Made by a program: the position numbers and the translations under genes | Notes under the pieces: model-generated | What the model was told of the DNA's origin: nothing | Databases searched by the model: none | Seen by the model: the letters and a program-made list of their open reading frames with translations, nothing else | DNA from: Paeniglutamicibacter quisquiliarum | GTDB taxonomy: Bacteria; Actinomycetota; Actinomycetes; Actinomycetales; Micrococcaceae | Assembly (NCBI RefSeq): GCF_019084045.1 | Contig: NZ_JAHRED010000007.1 | Location: 1-64,000, forward strand | Reading direction: 5' to 3' | DNA length: 64,000 nt | Shown: one piece after another, positions 25,554 to 34,300 of the stretch | How positions within the stretch are numbered: the first letter of the stretch is position 1 | How the letters are laid out: every line of letters begins with the position of its first letter

Positions 25554-26327
25554 ATGTTGAGCATCACCACTACACCGGCGCGGTGCGTCGTCGTAACTGG
25601 CGCGGCAGGCGGAATCGGCCAAGGAATTGTCGAGTCATTCCTCGCCACCGGGGATACGGTCATCGCCGTCGACGCTGTAGCCGAAGCGCTTTCCGCCCTG
25701 CGCTCCAAACTCGGGACCAGCACCACCCAACTACAGACCCTCCAAGGTGATGTCACTGATCCCGCATCGTGGGCGCAGATCGCCGCTCAGACCGTCGCGA
25801 GCGGGGCCAAGGAAATCATACTGGTGAACAACGCCGGAATTTCCCCGAAGCGCGACGGCGAGCGTATCCCCGGCGTTGACGTTCCTTATGACGAATGGAG
25901 CCGGGTCTTAGAAGTCAACCTCACTGGACCGTTCCTGGGCATCCAGGCACTGGCCCCCTTGATGAAGCAGGCCAAGTTCGGTCGCATCGTCAACATGTCA
26001 TCCCTGGCCGGCCGGGACGGCGGTCGCCTAGGCGGAGTCCACTACGCCGCAACCAAGACCGGCCTGCTCGGCGTCACACGTTACTTCGCCCGGGAGTTGG
26101 CTCCCGACGGCATCACGGTGAACGCGATCGCCCCGGGACGCATCGGGGTCGGCATGGTCGGAAGTGTCTCGGATGATGTGAACAACGCGTACCTGAGCCG
26201 CATCCCGGTGGGTCGCTTGGGCAGCGCCAATGATGTCGCCCAGGCCGTGCAGTACTTGGCGGCCTCGGACAACGGCTTTGTCACCGGGGTGACCGTTGAT
26301 GTCAACGGCGGGTCGTACATGGGATGA
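25554..26327 (+). CDS. SDR-family oxidoreductase
   Basis: A 257-aa classical SDR: VVTGAAGGIGQGIVESF near residue 12, NNAGISPKRDG, serine in VNMSSLAGRDGG, YAATKTGLLGVTRYFA and a closing VTVDVNGGSYMG. AAGGAG ends at 25550; ATG 25554 is only three bases away, so TTG at 25557 may be the real start. It likely oxidises an alcohol to the ketone that feeds the monooxygenase, or oxidises the alcohol released by the hydrolase. The next gene overlaps by four bases. Confidence 0.85.
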   Translation: MLSITTTPARCVVVTGAAGGIGQGIVESFLATGDTVIAVDAVAEALSALRSKLGTSTTQLQTLQGDVTDPASWAQIAAQTVASGAKEIILVNNAGISPKRDGERIPGVDVPYDEWSRVLEVNLTGPFLGIQALAPLMKQAKFGRIVNMSSLAGRDGGRLGGVHYAATKTGLLGVTRYFARELAPDGITVNAIAPGRIGVGMVGSVSDDVNNAYLSRIPVGRLGSANDVAQAVQYLAASDNGFVTGVTVDVNGGSYMG

Positions 26328-27184
26328 GCGGCAAGTTCCTACGGTCCAGGGACCGCTCAGAGTCGCTTGCGGGCAAGGTCGTGTTTATCACCGGGGCCGC
26401 CGGCGGGATCGCCTTGGCCACGGTCGAGGAACTCGCCTTGTTCGGCGCCAAGACGGCACTGATTGACCGCGACCAGTCCACGCTTGAGGCCATCGTCGAT
26501 CGACTTCCCGGGGATCATCTGGGAATCGTGGCCGATGTGGGCGACTATTCCTCGCTCCAAGACGCCGTCGCGCGAACCGTCGAGCACTTCGGCGCCATCG
26601 ATGTGGTCTTTGCCTGCGCCGGCATCGGCAGTGCCTCCACGGTAGCCGCCTCGGATATCGAGGCCCTGACGCGCATCATCGATATCAACCTCTGCGGTGT
26701 CATGCGCACGGTCAAGGCTTGTCTCAAGGAAGTCACCAGATCGCAGGGGTACGTGCTGTTGATGAGCTCGGCAGCGGCACTGAAGAATGTCCCACGCGCG
26801 AATGCCTATGCAGCCTCCAAATCCGGCGTGGAGGCATTCGGAGGCGCCTTGCGCTTGGAGCTCGCGCATAAGGGCGTAGCGGTGGGGGTGGCGCATCCGG
26901 CATGGGTCAGCACCGGGATGATCAGCGGAAGCAGCGCGCGAGGCGCGGAAGGCCGTTCGCTTCCTTGGCCCTTCAGTGTGGTGTCCTCGACTAAGGAATG
27001 CGCCCAACACTTGGTAGGGGCCATGGAACACCGCAAGCGCAAGGTCTTCATTCCCGGCGCACTGGCACTCTTTGACCCACTGCGCTGGTTATCGACCGGG
27101 CCACTATGGGACAGGTTTATGGCCGGTCGGGCTCGACGCAATGTCACAGCCTGGGAAGCCGGATTGGCTCCCCCAAGAACCTAG
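26324..27184 (+). CDS. SDR-family oxidoreductase, second copy
   Basis: A 286-aa SDR only distantly like its neighbour: VFITGAAGGIALATVEELALFG near residue 20, ACAGIGSAST, serine in LLMSSAAALKN and AYAASKSGVEAFGGALRLEL. The C-terminus is longer than usual and contains FDPLRWLSTGPLWDRFMAGRA, a possible membrane-surface helix seen in SDRs that act on hydrophobic substrates. It starts with ATGA overlap and ends the ketone-degradation operon. Confidence 0.83.
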   Translation: MSGKFLRSRDRSESLAGKVVFITGAAGGIALATVEELALFGAKTALIDRDQSTLEAIVDRLPGDHLGIVADVGDYSSLQDAVARTVEHFGAIDVVFACAGIGSASTVAASDIEALTRIIDINLCGVMRTVKACLKEVTRSQGYVLLMSSAAALKNVPRANAYAASKSGVEAFGGALRLELAHKGVAVGVAHPAWVSTGMISGSSARGAEGRSLPWPFSVVSSTKECAQHLVGAMEHRKRKVFIPGALALFDPLRWLSTGPLWDRFMAGRARRNVTAWEAGLAPPRT

Positions 27185-27202
27185 AAATCTTCTGACTTCT
27201 GG

Positions 27203-27220
27203 TTGTGCTTCGAATCACAA
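27203..27220. promoter_or_regulatory. Candidate operator upstream of the tctCBA operon
   Basis: TTGTGCTTCGAATCACAA is an 18-bp palindrome with one mismatched pair, 70 bases before the tctC start. No regulator gene adjoins it, so the protein that binds it is unknown. Confidence 0.4.
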
Positions 27221-27290
27221 TCATCTATAACTGAGAGGACACTCCTTGCGGATTGAACTCTCACAATTCCAAAATCGAACTGAGGACAGC

Positions 27291-28268
27291 ATGATCAAGA
27301 AACGCTTTCAAACCGTTACGGCAGGTCTGGGGATCGCCGGCATAGCACTTTCGATGGCCGCATGTTCCAGTTCTTCTGTAGCATCCACGGAGGATTACCC
27401 GTCAAAGCCAGTCACTTTCATGATGCCGTATGCAGCGGGTGGGCCTTCCGACACCACAGCACGCTCCTACGGGGCTTGCTTGGGGGAACAACTCGGTGGC
27501 ACCTTCGTAGTGGAAAACCAGGAAAGCGGTGCTGGCGCCGTGGCCATGCAAAAGGTTGCCAGCGCAAAACCCGATGGATATACCGTGGGCCTGAGCACCA
27601 ATGGGCCTCTGGTGCTTAACCCTATGAGCAACGACCTGTCATACACCCGCGAAGACTTCCGTGCCCTTGGGACCATGGCAGAAATTCCGACCCTCTTCGC
27701 AGTTTCCAAGAACTCGGAATACAAGGATATTGCAGCCCTCTTCGAGGCTGCCAAGGCCAACCCTGGCACTATTTCTATCGGAGTGCCGGGAGCCACCAGC
27801 TCGCTAGCCATCGAACTAAAGCGCCTGCAGCAAGACACCGGCATCGAGTTTGCCTTGGTCCCCACTTCAGGAAGCACCGAGCTCATCACCAACCTGCTGG
27901 GCGGCCACATTGATGCTGGCTTCATCAACGACCACGTAGATGTGGAGTCCCAGGTGAAGGCCGGGGCCATCGTGCCGCTTGCTGCCGCCGGAGAGGTACG
28001 CTCCGAGGCCTACCCGAAGGTCCCCACCACCATTGAGTCCGGCTACGACGTCAAGACGACCTCCGTGTATGGACTCTTTGCCCCCAAGGACCTCCCCGAG
28101 GAAATTGCTTCGAAGATCGAAGCAGGAGTAAAAACCTGCCTGACTGACGAAGATGTCATTAAGCAGATCGGTGATCGCTTCGTGCCCAATGAATTCACCG
28201 ATGGAGCTGACACGGCCAAGGTCTTCGAAACCATGGAAACCCGCTACGCACCGATTCTCTCCAAGTAG
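27291..28268 (+). CDS. tctC: Tripartite tricarboxylate transporter substrate-binding lipoprotein
   Basis: About 325 aa. A signal peptide ends in the lipobox MAAC near residue 24. The mature protein shows the TctC pattern: YPSKPVTFMMPYAAGGPSDTTARSYG, KVASAKPDGYTVGLSTNG and GVPGATSSLAIELKRLQ. TctC proteins bind carboxylates such as citrate, tartrate or aromatic acids; which one is not visible. ATG 27291 has GAGGA upstream and gives a normal signal peptide, unlike the GTG-type start 45 bases earlier. First gene of a complete tctCBA operon. Confidence 0.9.
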   Translation: MIKKRFQTVTAGLGIAGIALSMAACSSSSVASTEDYPSKPVTFMMPYAAGGPSDTTARSYGACLGEQLGGTFVVENQESGAGAVAMQKVASAKPDGYTVGLSTNGPLVLNPMSNDLSYTREDFRALGTMAEIPTLFAVSKNSEYKDIAALFEAAKANPGTISIGVPGATSSLAIELKRLQQDTGIEFALVPTSGSTELITNLLGGHIDAGFINDHVDVESQVKAGAIVPLAAAGEVRSEAYPKVPTTIESGYDVKTTSVYGLFAPKDLPEEIASKIEAGVKTCLTDEDVIKQIGDRFVPNEFTDGADTAKVFETMETRYAPILSK

Positions 28269-28334
28269 TAGACGCAAACCCCAGCAAGTACACTCTCGTC
28301 GGCCGGCTCGGTCGACCACAGATAAGGAGAAATA

Positions 28335-28847
28335 ATGGTCTCTTCTCCAGTGACAGCGATACAAGACGTACCGCTGAAGCGCACGGATCGAGCCGGACGC
28401 AGAATTGCCGGGCGCAGAATAGCGCCCCTGGTGTTGTTCGCATTTGGCGTCTTGGCCACAGTGGGATCTATCAGGCTCGAATTGGGAACCTTGCAGCATC
28501 CTGGACCAGGCCTCTGGCCCTTGGTTACCGCGCTGACGATCGTCCTCAGTTCCATCGTCATCATCGCCTTGCCGGGCGAGGAACCCCTGGAAGCGTGGAC
28601 CAGCAAGAGCATTGGCGTTGCCACCGGCGTGGCCAGCCTGTGCGCCTTCGTCGTTCTCTTCAACCTCGTCGGCTTTTTCATTCCGGCCGTGTTGATGATG
28701 CTTCTCTGGTTGCGTGTTTACGGCGGGGAAACCTTAAGGACGACGATCATCTTGTCGCTTGCGGGCCCGCTGGTGCTCCACATCATTTTCGACACCCTCC
28801 TGGGCGTTCCCTTCCCTAGAGATCTTCTTCTCGGCCACTTCCTCTAG
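28335..28847 (+). CDS. tctB: Tripartite tricarboxylate transporter small membrane subunit
   Basis: A 170-aa protein with four hydrophobic segments and the TctB hallmark GTLQHPGPGLWPLVTALTIVLSS near residue 50. It has a basic N-terminal extension of about 30 residues. It assists the large subunit TctA. AAGGAGA precedes the ATG. It lies 66 bases after tctC and 14 before tctA. Confidence 0.88.
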   Translation: MVSSPVTAIQDVPLKRTDRAGRRIAGRRIAPLVLFAFGVLATVGSIRLELGTLQHPGPGLWPLVTALTIVLSSIVIIALPGEEPLEAWTSKSIGVATGVASLCAFVVLFNLVGFFIPAVLMMLLWLRVYGGETLRTTIILSLAGPLVLHIIFDTLLGVPFPRDLLLGHFL

Positions 28848-28861
28848 AACGGACCCTGTTC

Positions 28862-30457
28862 ATGGATACCCTGAGTAACCTCGGCAATGGCTTCTCCATT
28901 GCCTTCGATCCCACGAATCTACTATTCGTTTTCATCGGTGTCGTCATCGGAACCGCTATTGGAGTACTTCCGGGCCTCGGCCCAACGGCGACCATCGCCT
29001 TGTTGCTCCCGATCACCTACACAATGGATCCAACCGCCTCCATAATCATGTTGGCAGGCATCTACTACGGATCAATGTATGGCGGAACCATCACCTCAGT
29101 CCTCTTGCGGCTGCCCGGTGAGGCAGCCTCGGTCGTCACGACCTTTGATGGCTACCAAATGACCAAACAGGGACGCGCCGGCACCGCGCTTGGAATCGCC
29201 GCCATTGGCTCGTTCATTGGTGGCACCGTCGCCATCATCGGACTAACGTTCATGGCACCAATGCTGGCAAGAATCGCCCTTTCCATGGGACCATCGGCTT
29301 TTGTTGCCCTGATGATCATGGGGCTTTTCCTGGTCACCTCACTGGGCACCGGTTCGGCCATCAAGAGCGTCTGCATGGCCGCCGTCGGTCTCCTGCTTGC
29401 CACCGTGGGACAGGATCCGATCGATGGATCGGCACGATTCACGTTTGGACAGGTTCCGCTGCTCGGCGGGTTGGACTTCGTGGCCGTAGCCATGGGTCTA
29501 TTCGGTGTCGCCGAGTTGATCAAGACCCTGGAACAGACCGAAAAAGCACAGGTCATCAAAACCAAGATCAAGAACATTTGGCCTTCGCGCAAAGACATGA
29601 AGGACTCGGCCGGGGCCATCGGCCGGGGCTCGGCCTTGGGATTCTTCATCGGTATCCTGCCCGGTGGTGGTGGCGTCATTTCCTCCTTGGCTTCGTACGC
29701 CACGGAAAAGAAACTTGCCAAGGACCCCTCTCGCTTCGGCAAGGGAGCAATCGAAGGCGTGGCCGGACCGGAAACGGCGAACAACGCATCTTCCTCCTCC
29801 GCGTTTATCCCCCTGCTCGTGTTGGGAATCCCTTCCAACGTCGTCCTGGCCATGATTTTCGGTGCTCTCCTGATGCACGGCATCACTCCGGGCCCGCAGC
29901 TGATGACGGAACATTCCGGCTTGTTCTGGGGCGTGATCGCTTCGATGTATGTCGGGAACTTGATGCTCTTGATTCTCAATGTCCCGTTGGTGGGCGTCTT
30001 CATCCAGATGCTCCGCGTGCGCCAGGGAATACTGGTGGCTTTCTCGCTGCTGATCGTGTTGATCGGCGTGTACTCCATAAACAACAGCTCCTTTGACATG
30101 TGGGTAGTATTGGCCTTCGGTGTCTTGGGGTGGATCATGTCCAAGACCGGCTTTGATCCTGCACCATTGGTTCTCGCATTCGTTCTTGGACCCATCCTCG
30201 AAAAGTCGTTCCGCCAGTCGATGCTAATTTCGGGCGGAAGCTTGGACATCTTCATCACCGACCCGGCCTCCGCAATTATCTTTGCGGTCATCCTCGTGAT
30301 GATTGGCTTCAAGGTCTTCGGCGGCCGGCTCAAGAAGCGCCCTGCTCCTGTCCTGCCTTCGCAGATCGCCGACTCCACGACAGCGGCGGGCTCCGGCGAT
30401 CGCTCCACAGCAAGCGGTGAATCTCAAAACGAAAAGGTCACCGAAAACACCAAGTGA
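28862..30457 (+). CDS. tctA: Tripartite tricarboxylate transporter large membrane subunit
   Basis: A 531-aa channel subunit of about twelve membrane segments. The two signature stretches are GVVIGTAIGVLPGLGPTATIALLLP near residue 22 and GFFIGILPGGGGVISSLASYATEKK near 260, a duplicated GxxxGxxPGxG motif, followed by GVAGPETANNAS. The C-terminal ~40 residues are polar and low in complexity. A strong hairpin follows 22 bases after the stop, closing the operon. Confidence 0.92.
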   Translation: MDTLSNLGNGFSIAFDPTNLLFVFIGVVIGTAIGVLPGLGPTATIALLLPITYTMDPTASIIMLAGIYYGSMYGGTITSVLLRLPGEAASVVTTFDGYQMTKQGRAGTALGIAAIGSFIGGTVAIIGLTFMAPMLARIALSMGPSAFVALMIMGLFLVTSLGTGSAIKSVCMAAVGLLLATVGQDPIDGSARFTFGQVPLLGGLDFVAVAMGLFGVAELIKTLEQTEKAQVIKTKIKNIWPSRKDMKDSAGAIGRGSALGFFIGILPGGGGVISSLASYATEKKLAKDPSRFGKGAIEGVAGPETANNASSSSAFIPLLVLGIPSNVVLAMIFGALLMHGITPGPQLMTEHSGLFWGVIASMYVGNLMLLILNVPLVGVFIQMLRVRQGILVAFSLLIVLIGVYSINNSSFDMWVVLAFGVLGWIMSKTGFDPAPLVLAFVLGPILEKSFRQSMLISGGSLDIFITDPASAIIFAVILVMIGFKVFGGRLKKRPAPVLPSQIADSTTAAGSGDRSTASGESQNEKVTENTK

Positions 30458-30479
30458 TCATTACTGTTTGATCCCCACG

Positions 30480-30517
30480 CGCCGCAATCTGGACCGGTCA
30501 AGGTCCAGATTGCGGCG
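30480..30517 (+). terminator. Rho-independent terminator after tctCBA
   Basis: CGCCGCAATCTGGACC (30480-30495) pairs with 30502-30517 around a six-base loop, and TTT follows. All 16 pairs match. Confidence 0.85.
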
Positions 30518-31076
30518 TTTAAAGCCACACCTGCCACAGCGCATACATCTCATGATGTCAGCCACCAAAAATCATGGCGCTGGTGGGATAAGGCGATCGA
30601 ACGCATCGCCCTTGCATCCTCAGGGGATGCACGGGTGATGGACCAGCAAGTTTCGGCACCAAATCAGGCCAACAGATTCTGTCGGGCAGGATCCGCGACG
30701 GCGGAGGACATTCTAGCCGTGTCCTCGGCCGCCCCCTGCGACCGACGGAAACACAAAACGTACACGGACAGCAATTGAAGGAGATCCGCTTCAGTTGTCC
30801 ACAGGGACTGGGCACGCCGTTCAATGAACACCTATCGGGACGGCCAGGCATCCTGACCATGCGGGGTCCTGTGCTTGGCTCTCCCCCGCGCCAACAATGC
30901 GGGGTGTGGAACGAAACAGCCACCAAAACTGAGTACACCCGGCGGAAAAACAGGTAGCAAAAACCAAGAATCGAGTATGACCGACCCTGCCGGATGGCCT
31001 TGCCCCGCACCTAGAGTCGACATTACCGATTCGGCCCAGGGGGGGCCGCATTTTTCCAAGTCCTTGGGGGGACTCA
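30518..31076. other. Long intergenic stretch, no gene recognised
   Basis: Short frames on both strands resemble no family. The last 20 bases contain a G-rich ribosome site for the coiled-coil protein. The region presumably holds its promoter; I could not identify clear -35/-10 boxes. Confidence 0.4.
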
Positions 31077-33419
31077 ATGCTCAATCCGTCGAATCACTCT
31101 GTCTTCACCCGCCGGCTGGCCGCCGCCATCGTCGTGCCCGGCATCCTCACCAGCATGCTGCTGTTCGCTCCATCGGCAACAGCAGCCACCGGTTCCACCG
31201 GCGCCGCCACAGGCATCTGCACAGGGGTGGTGAACCAGTTGGCTCACCGCGGAACCGTGCAAGAGAACCTGCTCAAGGCATCCGCCAAGAAGAACGCCGA
31301 CATCATCGCCCGGCTCCAGGGCGAGCGGACGCAGCTGCAGGCCAACGCCGACAGCCTAAAGGCCCAGATCGCCGACGCAGAGTCAGCCATTTCGGCGCTG
31401 GACGCCGAGGGCCTGGACCTCGATGCCAAACTCAAGACTGCCGGTGAGAACCTCACCGAGCTTGAGGCCCAGCAATCCACCACCAACGACGCCGTCCTCG
31501 CCGCGCAAGGCGCGCTGGCGGAGCTGCAGGCGCAAAAACTGACCACCGAAAACCAGCTGGCACCGCTGCAGGAAGCAGAAGCGCTGGCCACGGAGGCAGC
31601 CGCGCAATTGCAGCGGAGCGCCGAGGACGTCGAGGCCCGGATCGTTGAGAAAAAAGCCCAGATCAGCGCCGCGGAGGTCGAACGAGCAGCACTCGAGGCC
31701 GCCGCAACCGCGGCAGCAGAAGCGCTTGCGGTGAAAAACACCGAGATCGCCCAGGCGGAGCGCGAGCTGACGGAACTGTCCGACACGGCAGAGGCTGCCG
31801 CAGCCGCCGTTGGCGGCGCACAGCAGGCCGTCAGCGACGCCGAGACCGAACTGCGAAACCTTGAGGGGGCAGGCACCGCCGCCCAGGCGGAGGTCGACGC
31901 CCAGCTGGCCAAGATCGGCGACGCCAAATCGACGTTGGCCGACGTTCAACGACGTGCAGCCGACGCCGCTGCCGATGTCGCTGCCAAAAACGCCGCGGTC
32001 TCCACAGCCACGGCCGAACTGACCGCGCTGCAGACGGAAGCGCTGGACGCCGCCGATGCACTCGCGGCCAAGAACGCCGCGATCGACACTGCGCAGGTGG
32101 AACTCGATACCTTGCGGTCCGCGGCCGACGGCGCTGCCGCGGCGGTCACGGCCAACGACGATAAGCTCGCCACCGTGACGGCGGAAATCGCAGCACTCCA
32201 ACAGCAAGTCACCGCGAAGAACGCCGACATCACGGCCAAGCAGGCCCAGCTTGCGACGGCGCAGCAGGAGCTCGCGGCGCTGGCCGCCAGCAGGACAACG
32301 CTGGAAGCCGACATCGCAGATCTCACCAAGCAGATCTCGGACCTCAAAGGCAACAGCGACGAGAGGGCTCGTCTGCTGGCACTGCGGAAGGCCAAGCAAG
32401 ACGAACTGGCAGTAGTAAACGCCCAGATCAGCACCAAAAGCGCCACGATTGCCGGGTACCAGGGAGATCTGACGACGCTCCAAAACGCGGTCACCACCCT
32501 CAATTCCCACCTCCTGTCCAAGCAGCAGGAGAGCAGCGCCCTGCAGCAGCAGGCGGCGCCGCTCCAGGCCTCCCTGACCGCCGCCAATGACGCAGTCTCG
32601 ACGAAGCAAGCCGAGATCGCCGCCCTCAAGGACCAAATCCCCGCCCTCCAGGCTGCCGACACGGCAGCCAACGGTGCCGTAACCACCAAGTCCGACGAGC
32701 TCGCGGAGCTGCAGGGCGGGCTGCCCACGCTTGAGGCAGCCGCGGCCGACGCCGCGGCTGCCGTCACGGCGCAGCAGCAGGTCCTGACGGACCTCGAAGC
32801 AGCATTGCCGACGCTGACCGAGGGTCTTGCTGCCAGCCAGGAGGCCATCGCCGCGCAGAGGCTAGTCCTCGACGGGCTGAAGGAGGATCTGGCCGGCGCC
32901 ACTGCTGCCCACACCGCCGCGCAATCCGCCGTCGACACGAAGGCCGCCGAGCTCCAGGACCTGCAGGACCAGTTGCCGGCCCTCGCGAAGGCTGTACCCG
33001 ACGCCAACGCCGCGGTGACTGCGAAGCAAGGCGAGATCGCGGCCCTCAATGGCGACATGGACAAGCTGGTGGCGAACCTCACCGGGCTCAACGGCCAGAT
33101 CGCCTCGAAGGAAGCCGAAATTCTCGACCTCCAGACGAGGGTGGCTCCGCTACTGGCGCAGCTGAACGGGCTCAACGGCGAAATCAGCGCCACCGAGAAC
33201 CAGTTGAAAGACCTGCAGGCACAGCTGACCAGGCTCGACGTCCAGGTTACGAACGCCCAGGCGGAGCTCAGCACGCTTCAGGCGAAGAAGGGCGCAAACA
33301 AGGACGCCATTGCAGCGCAGAAGAAAACCGTCATCGGACTGCAGGACCAGCTCGGCACGGTCCAGAACCAGATCCGGGCCATCGATGGGCAAATAGCGCT
33401 CGGGGGCTGCGTCGCCTGA
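31077..33419 (+). CDS. Secreted alanine-rich coiled-coil protein with terminal cysteines
   Basis: A 780-aa protein. Residues 1-37 are a Sec signal peptide ending in SATAATG. Almost all the rest is a long heptad-type coiled coil rich in Ala, Gln, Leu, Glu and Lys, with short motifs repeated many times (AEIAALQ, QAELATL and variants such as KNADITAKQAQLATAQQELAAL). The only cysteines of the mature chain are in GICTGVV near residue 48 and GGCVA at the extreme C-terminus, so they could form a disulfide between chain ends or between subunits. It has no LPXTG, SLH or membrane anchor. The rod may span the cell wall or surface layer; function unknown. A G-rich site precedes the ATG. Confidence 0.8.
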   Translation: MLNPSNHSVFTRRLAAAIVVPGILTSMLLFAPSATAATGSTGAATGICTGVVNQLAHRGTVQENLLKASAKKNADIIARLQGERTQLQANADSLKAQIADAESAISALDAEGLDLDAKLKTAGENLTELEAQQSTTNDAVLAAQGALAELQAQKLTTENQLAPLQEAEALATEAAAQLQRSAEDVEARIVEKKAQISAAEVERAALEAAATAAAEALAVKNTEIAQAERELTELSDTAEAAAAAVGGAQQAVSDAETELRNLEGAGTAAQAEVDAQLAKIGDAKSTLADVQRRAADAAADVAAKNAAVSTATAELTALQTEALDAADALAAKNAAIDTAQVELDTLRSAADGAAAAVTANDDKLATVTAEIAALQQQVTAKNADITAKQAQLATAQQELAALAASRTTLEADIADLTKQISDLKGNSDERARLLALRKAKQDELAVVNAQISTKSATIAGYQGDLTTLQNAVTTLNSHLLSKQQESSALQQQAAPLQASLTAANDAVSTKQAEIAALKDQIPALQAADTAANGAVTTKSDELAELQGGLPTLEAAAADAAAAVTAQQQVLTDLEAALPTLTEGLAASQEAIAAQRLVLDGLKEDLAGATAAHTAAQSAVDTKAAELQDLQDQLPALAKAVPDANAAVTAKQGEIAALNGDMDKLVANLTGLNGQIASKEAEILDLQTRVAPLLAQLNGLNGEISATENQLKDLQAQLTRLDVQVTNAQAELSTLQAKKGANKDAIAAQKKTVIGLQDQLGTVQNQIRAIDGQIALGGCVA

Positions 33420-33480
33420 TCGAGCGCCCGACAGGTCCGTCCCGCGGGGCATCGCCGCCGCGGGAACGGTTCGGACGGGC

Positions 33481-33515
33481 AGGAAGGGATCGGCCGCCAT
33501 GGCCGGTCCTTTCCT
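33481..33515 (+). terminator. Hairpin after the coiled-coil gene
   Basis: AGGAAGGGATCGGCC (33481-33495) pairs with 33501-33515 with two G-U pairs and a five-base loop, 62 bases after the stop. It lacks a clear T tract. Confidence 0.55.
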
Positions 33516-33629
33516 GCGTGCCCGGCAGGGCTGACCGTGACAGGTTTGGATGACTCCTTTCCGGGGGCCACACGTACCGGGACGCAAGTGATCGAAACAA
33601 GGGTCGGCAAAGTTATATCCACCAGGGCC

Positions 33630-33850
33630 GGTTCATGGGCCACCGGCGGGGTTTGCTCGGCGAAGCCTTTTGCTGAAGTAAATGGCCATCGTGGCGGTCG
33701 TGGCCATCGACACCTCCGACTATTTCGCCGCCTTCCTCGCGATCAAGGCCGGGCTGATCCTGTTCATCATCGGGCTGCTCCCGGCTGAGTCCACCGAAGC
33801 CGAGCACCACGGAACATCCCAGCGCGTCACCTGAATCGCAGGCATAGCTT
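33630..33850 (+). pseudogene. Internal fragments of an APC permease
   Basis: The DNA resembles three separate parts of the permease gene at 17833, brought together by deletions: the stretch encoding YIAIVAVVAI-GISGYFDAFLA (here ATGGCCATCGTGGCGGTCGT at 33680), IKVVLILFIIGLG, and HGTPQRVTWIAGIASAFL. A stop and frame breaks interrupt it, and no start or membrane-protein-length frame survives. It is a decayed paralogue. Confidence 0.75.
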
Positions 33851-34290
33851 CCACCTTTCTGCAAACAATTTGCCCCTCGCTCGGAGATACCGTGAAGGCA
33901 GCCGTCGAACTGGGCCTCACCATCGACTTGCGCGCCCGCCATTGGCGATTACGCCAAGGCTTCGATCAGCAACTTCCGCGTGGAAAGCGGGGAAGGCTTT
34001 CAGTAGAGTCGTACAAGCCAAGGCAATCACTACTCGCGATTTGCGCAGCAACCACGCAAAAGGAGCCTAAAGTATGGGCCTTGCGCGTGAACCTGCGAAA
34101 CCAAGACCTGGTTGCTTGCCATTAGTTTGGACGGGTTCATTGTCAATATCCTCGCTATTTATCAGCTAAACCGCTTCCCGCCTCTTTCACCCCCACACCA
34201 CGCACCGCCATAGGCACTGCCGGTGAAGTAGGATACGAATATTGCGCCAATATGCGGTGACGATTTTCGATCATTTTTTGGTATTTCCAC
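33851..34290. other. Decayed or non-coding stretch
   Basis: It follows the permease fragments. A short reading ending in GDYAKASISNFRVESGEGFQ and a stop near 34005 looks protein-like but has no start and no family I recognise. The right part becomes AT-rich and should hold the promoter of the Excalibur protein gene. Confidence 0.35.
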
Positions 34291-34300
34291 AGGGGGAAAT

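Noticed and set aside
31077-33419. Tandem DNA repeat array or minisatellite
   Set aside because: The repetition is at the level of heptads in one long reading frame with a signal peptide; the DNA copies are too diverged to be a simple repeat.
33892-34125. A 77-codon GTG-started frame
   Set aside because: No ribosome site, basic low-information product, and another frame over the same bases looks more protein-like but is broken.
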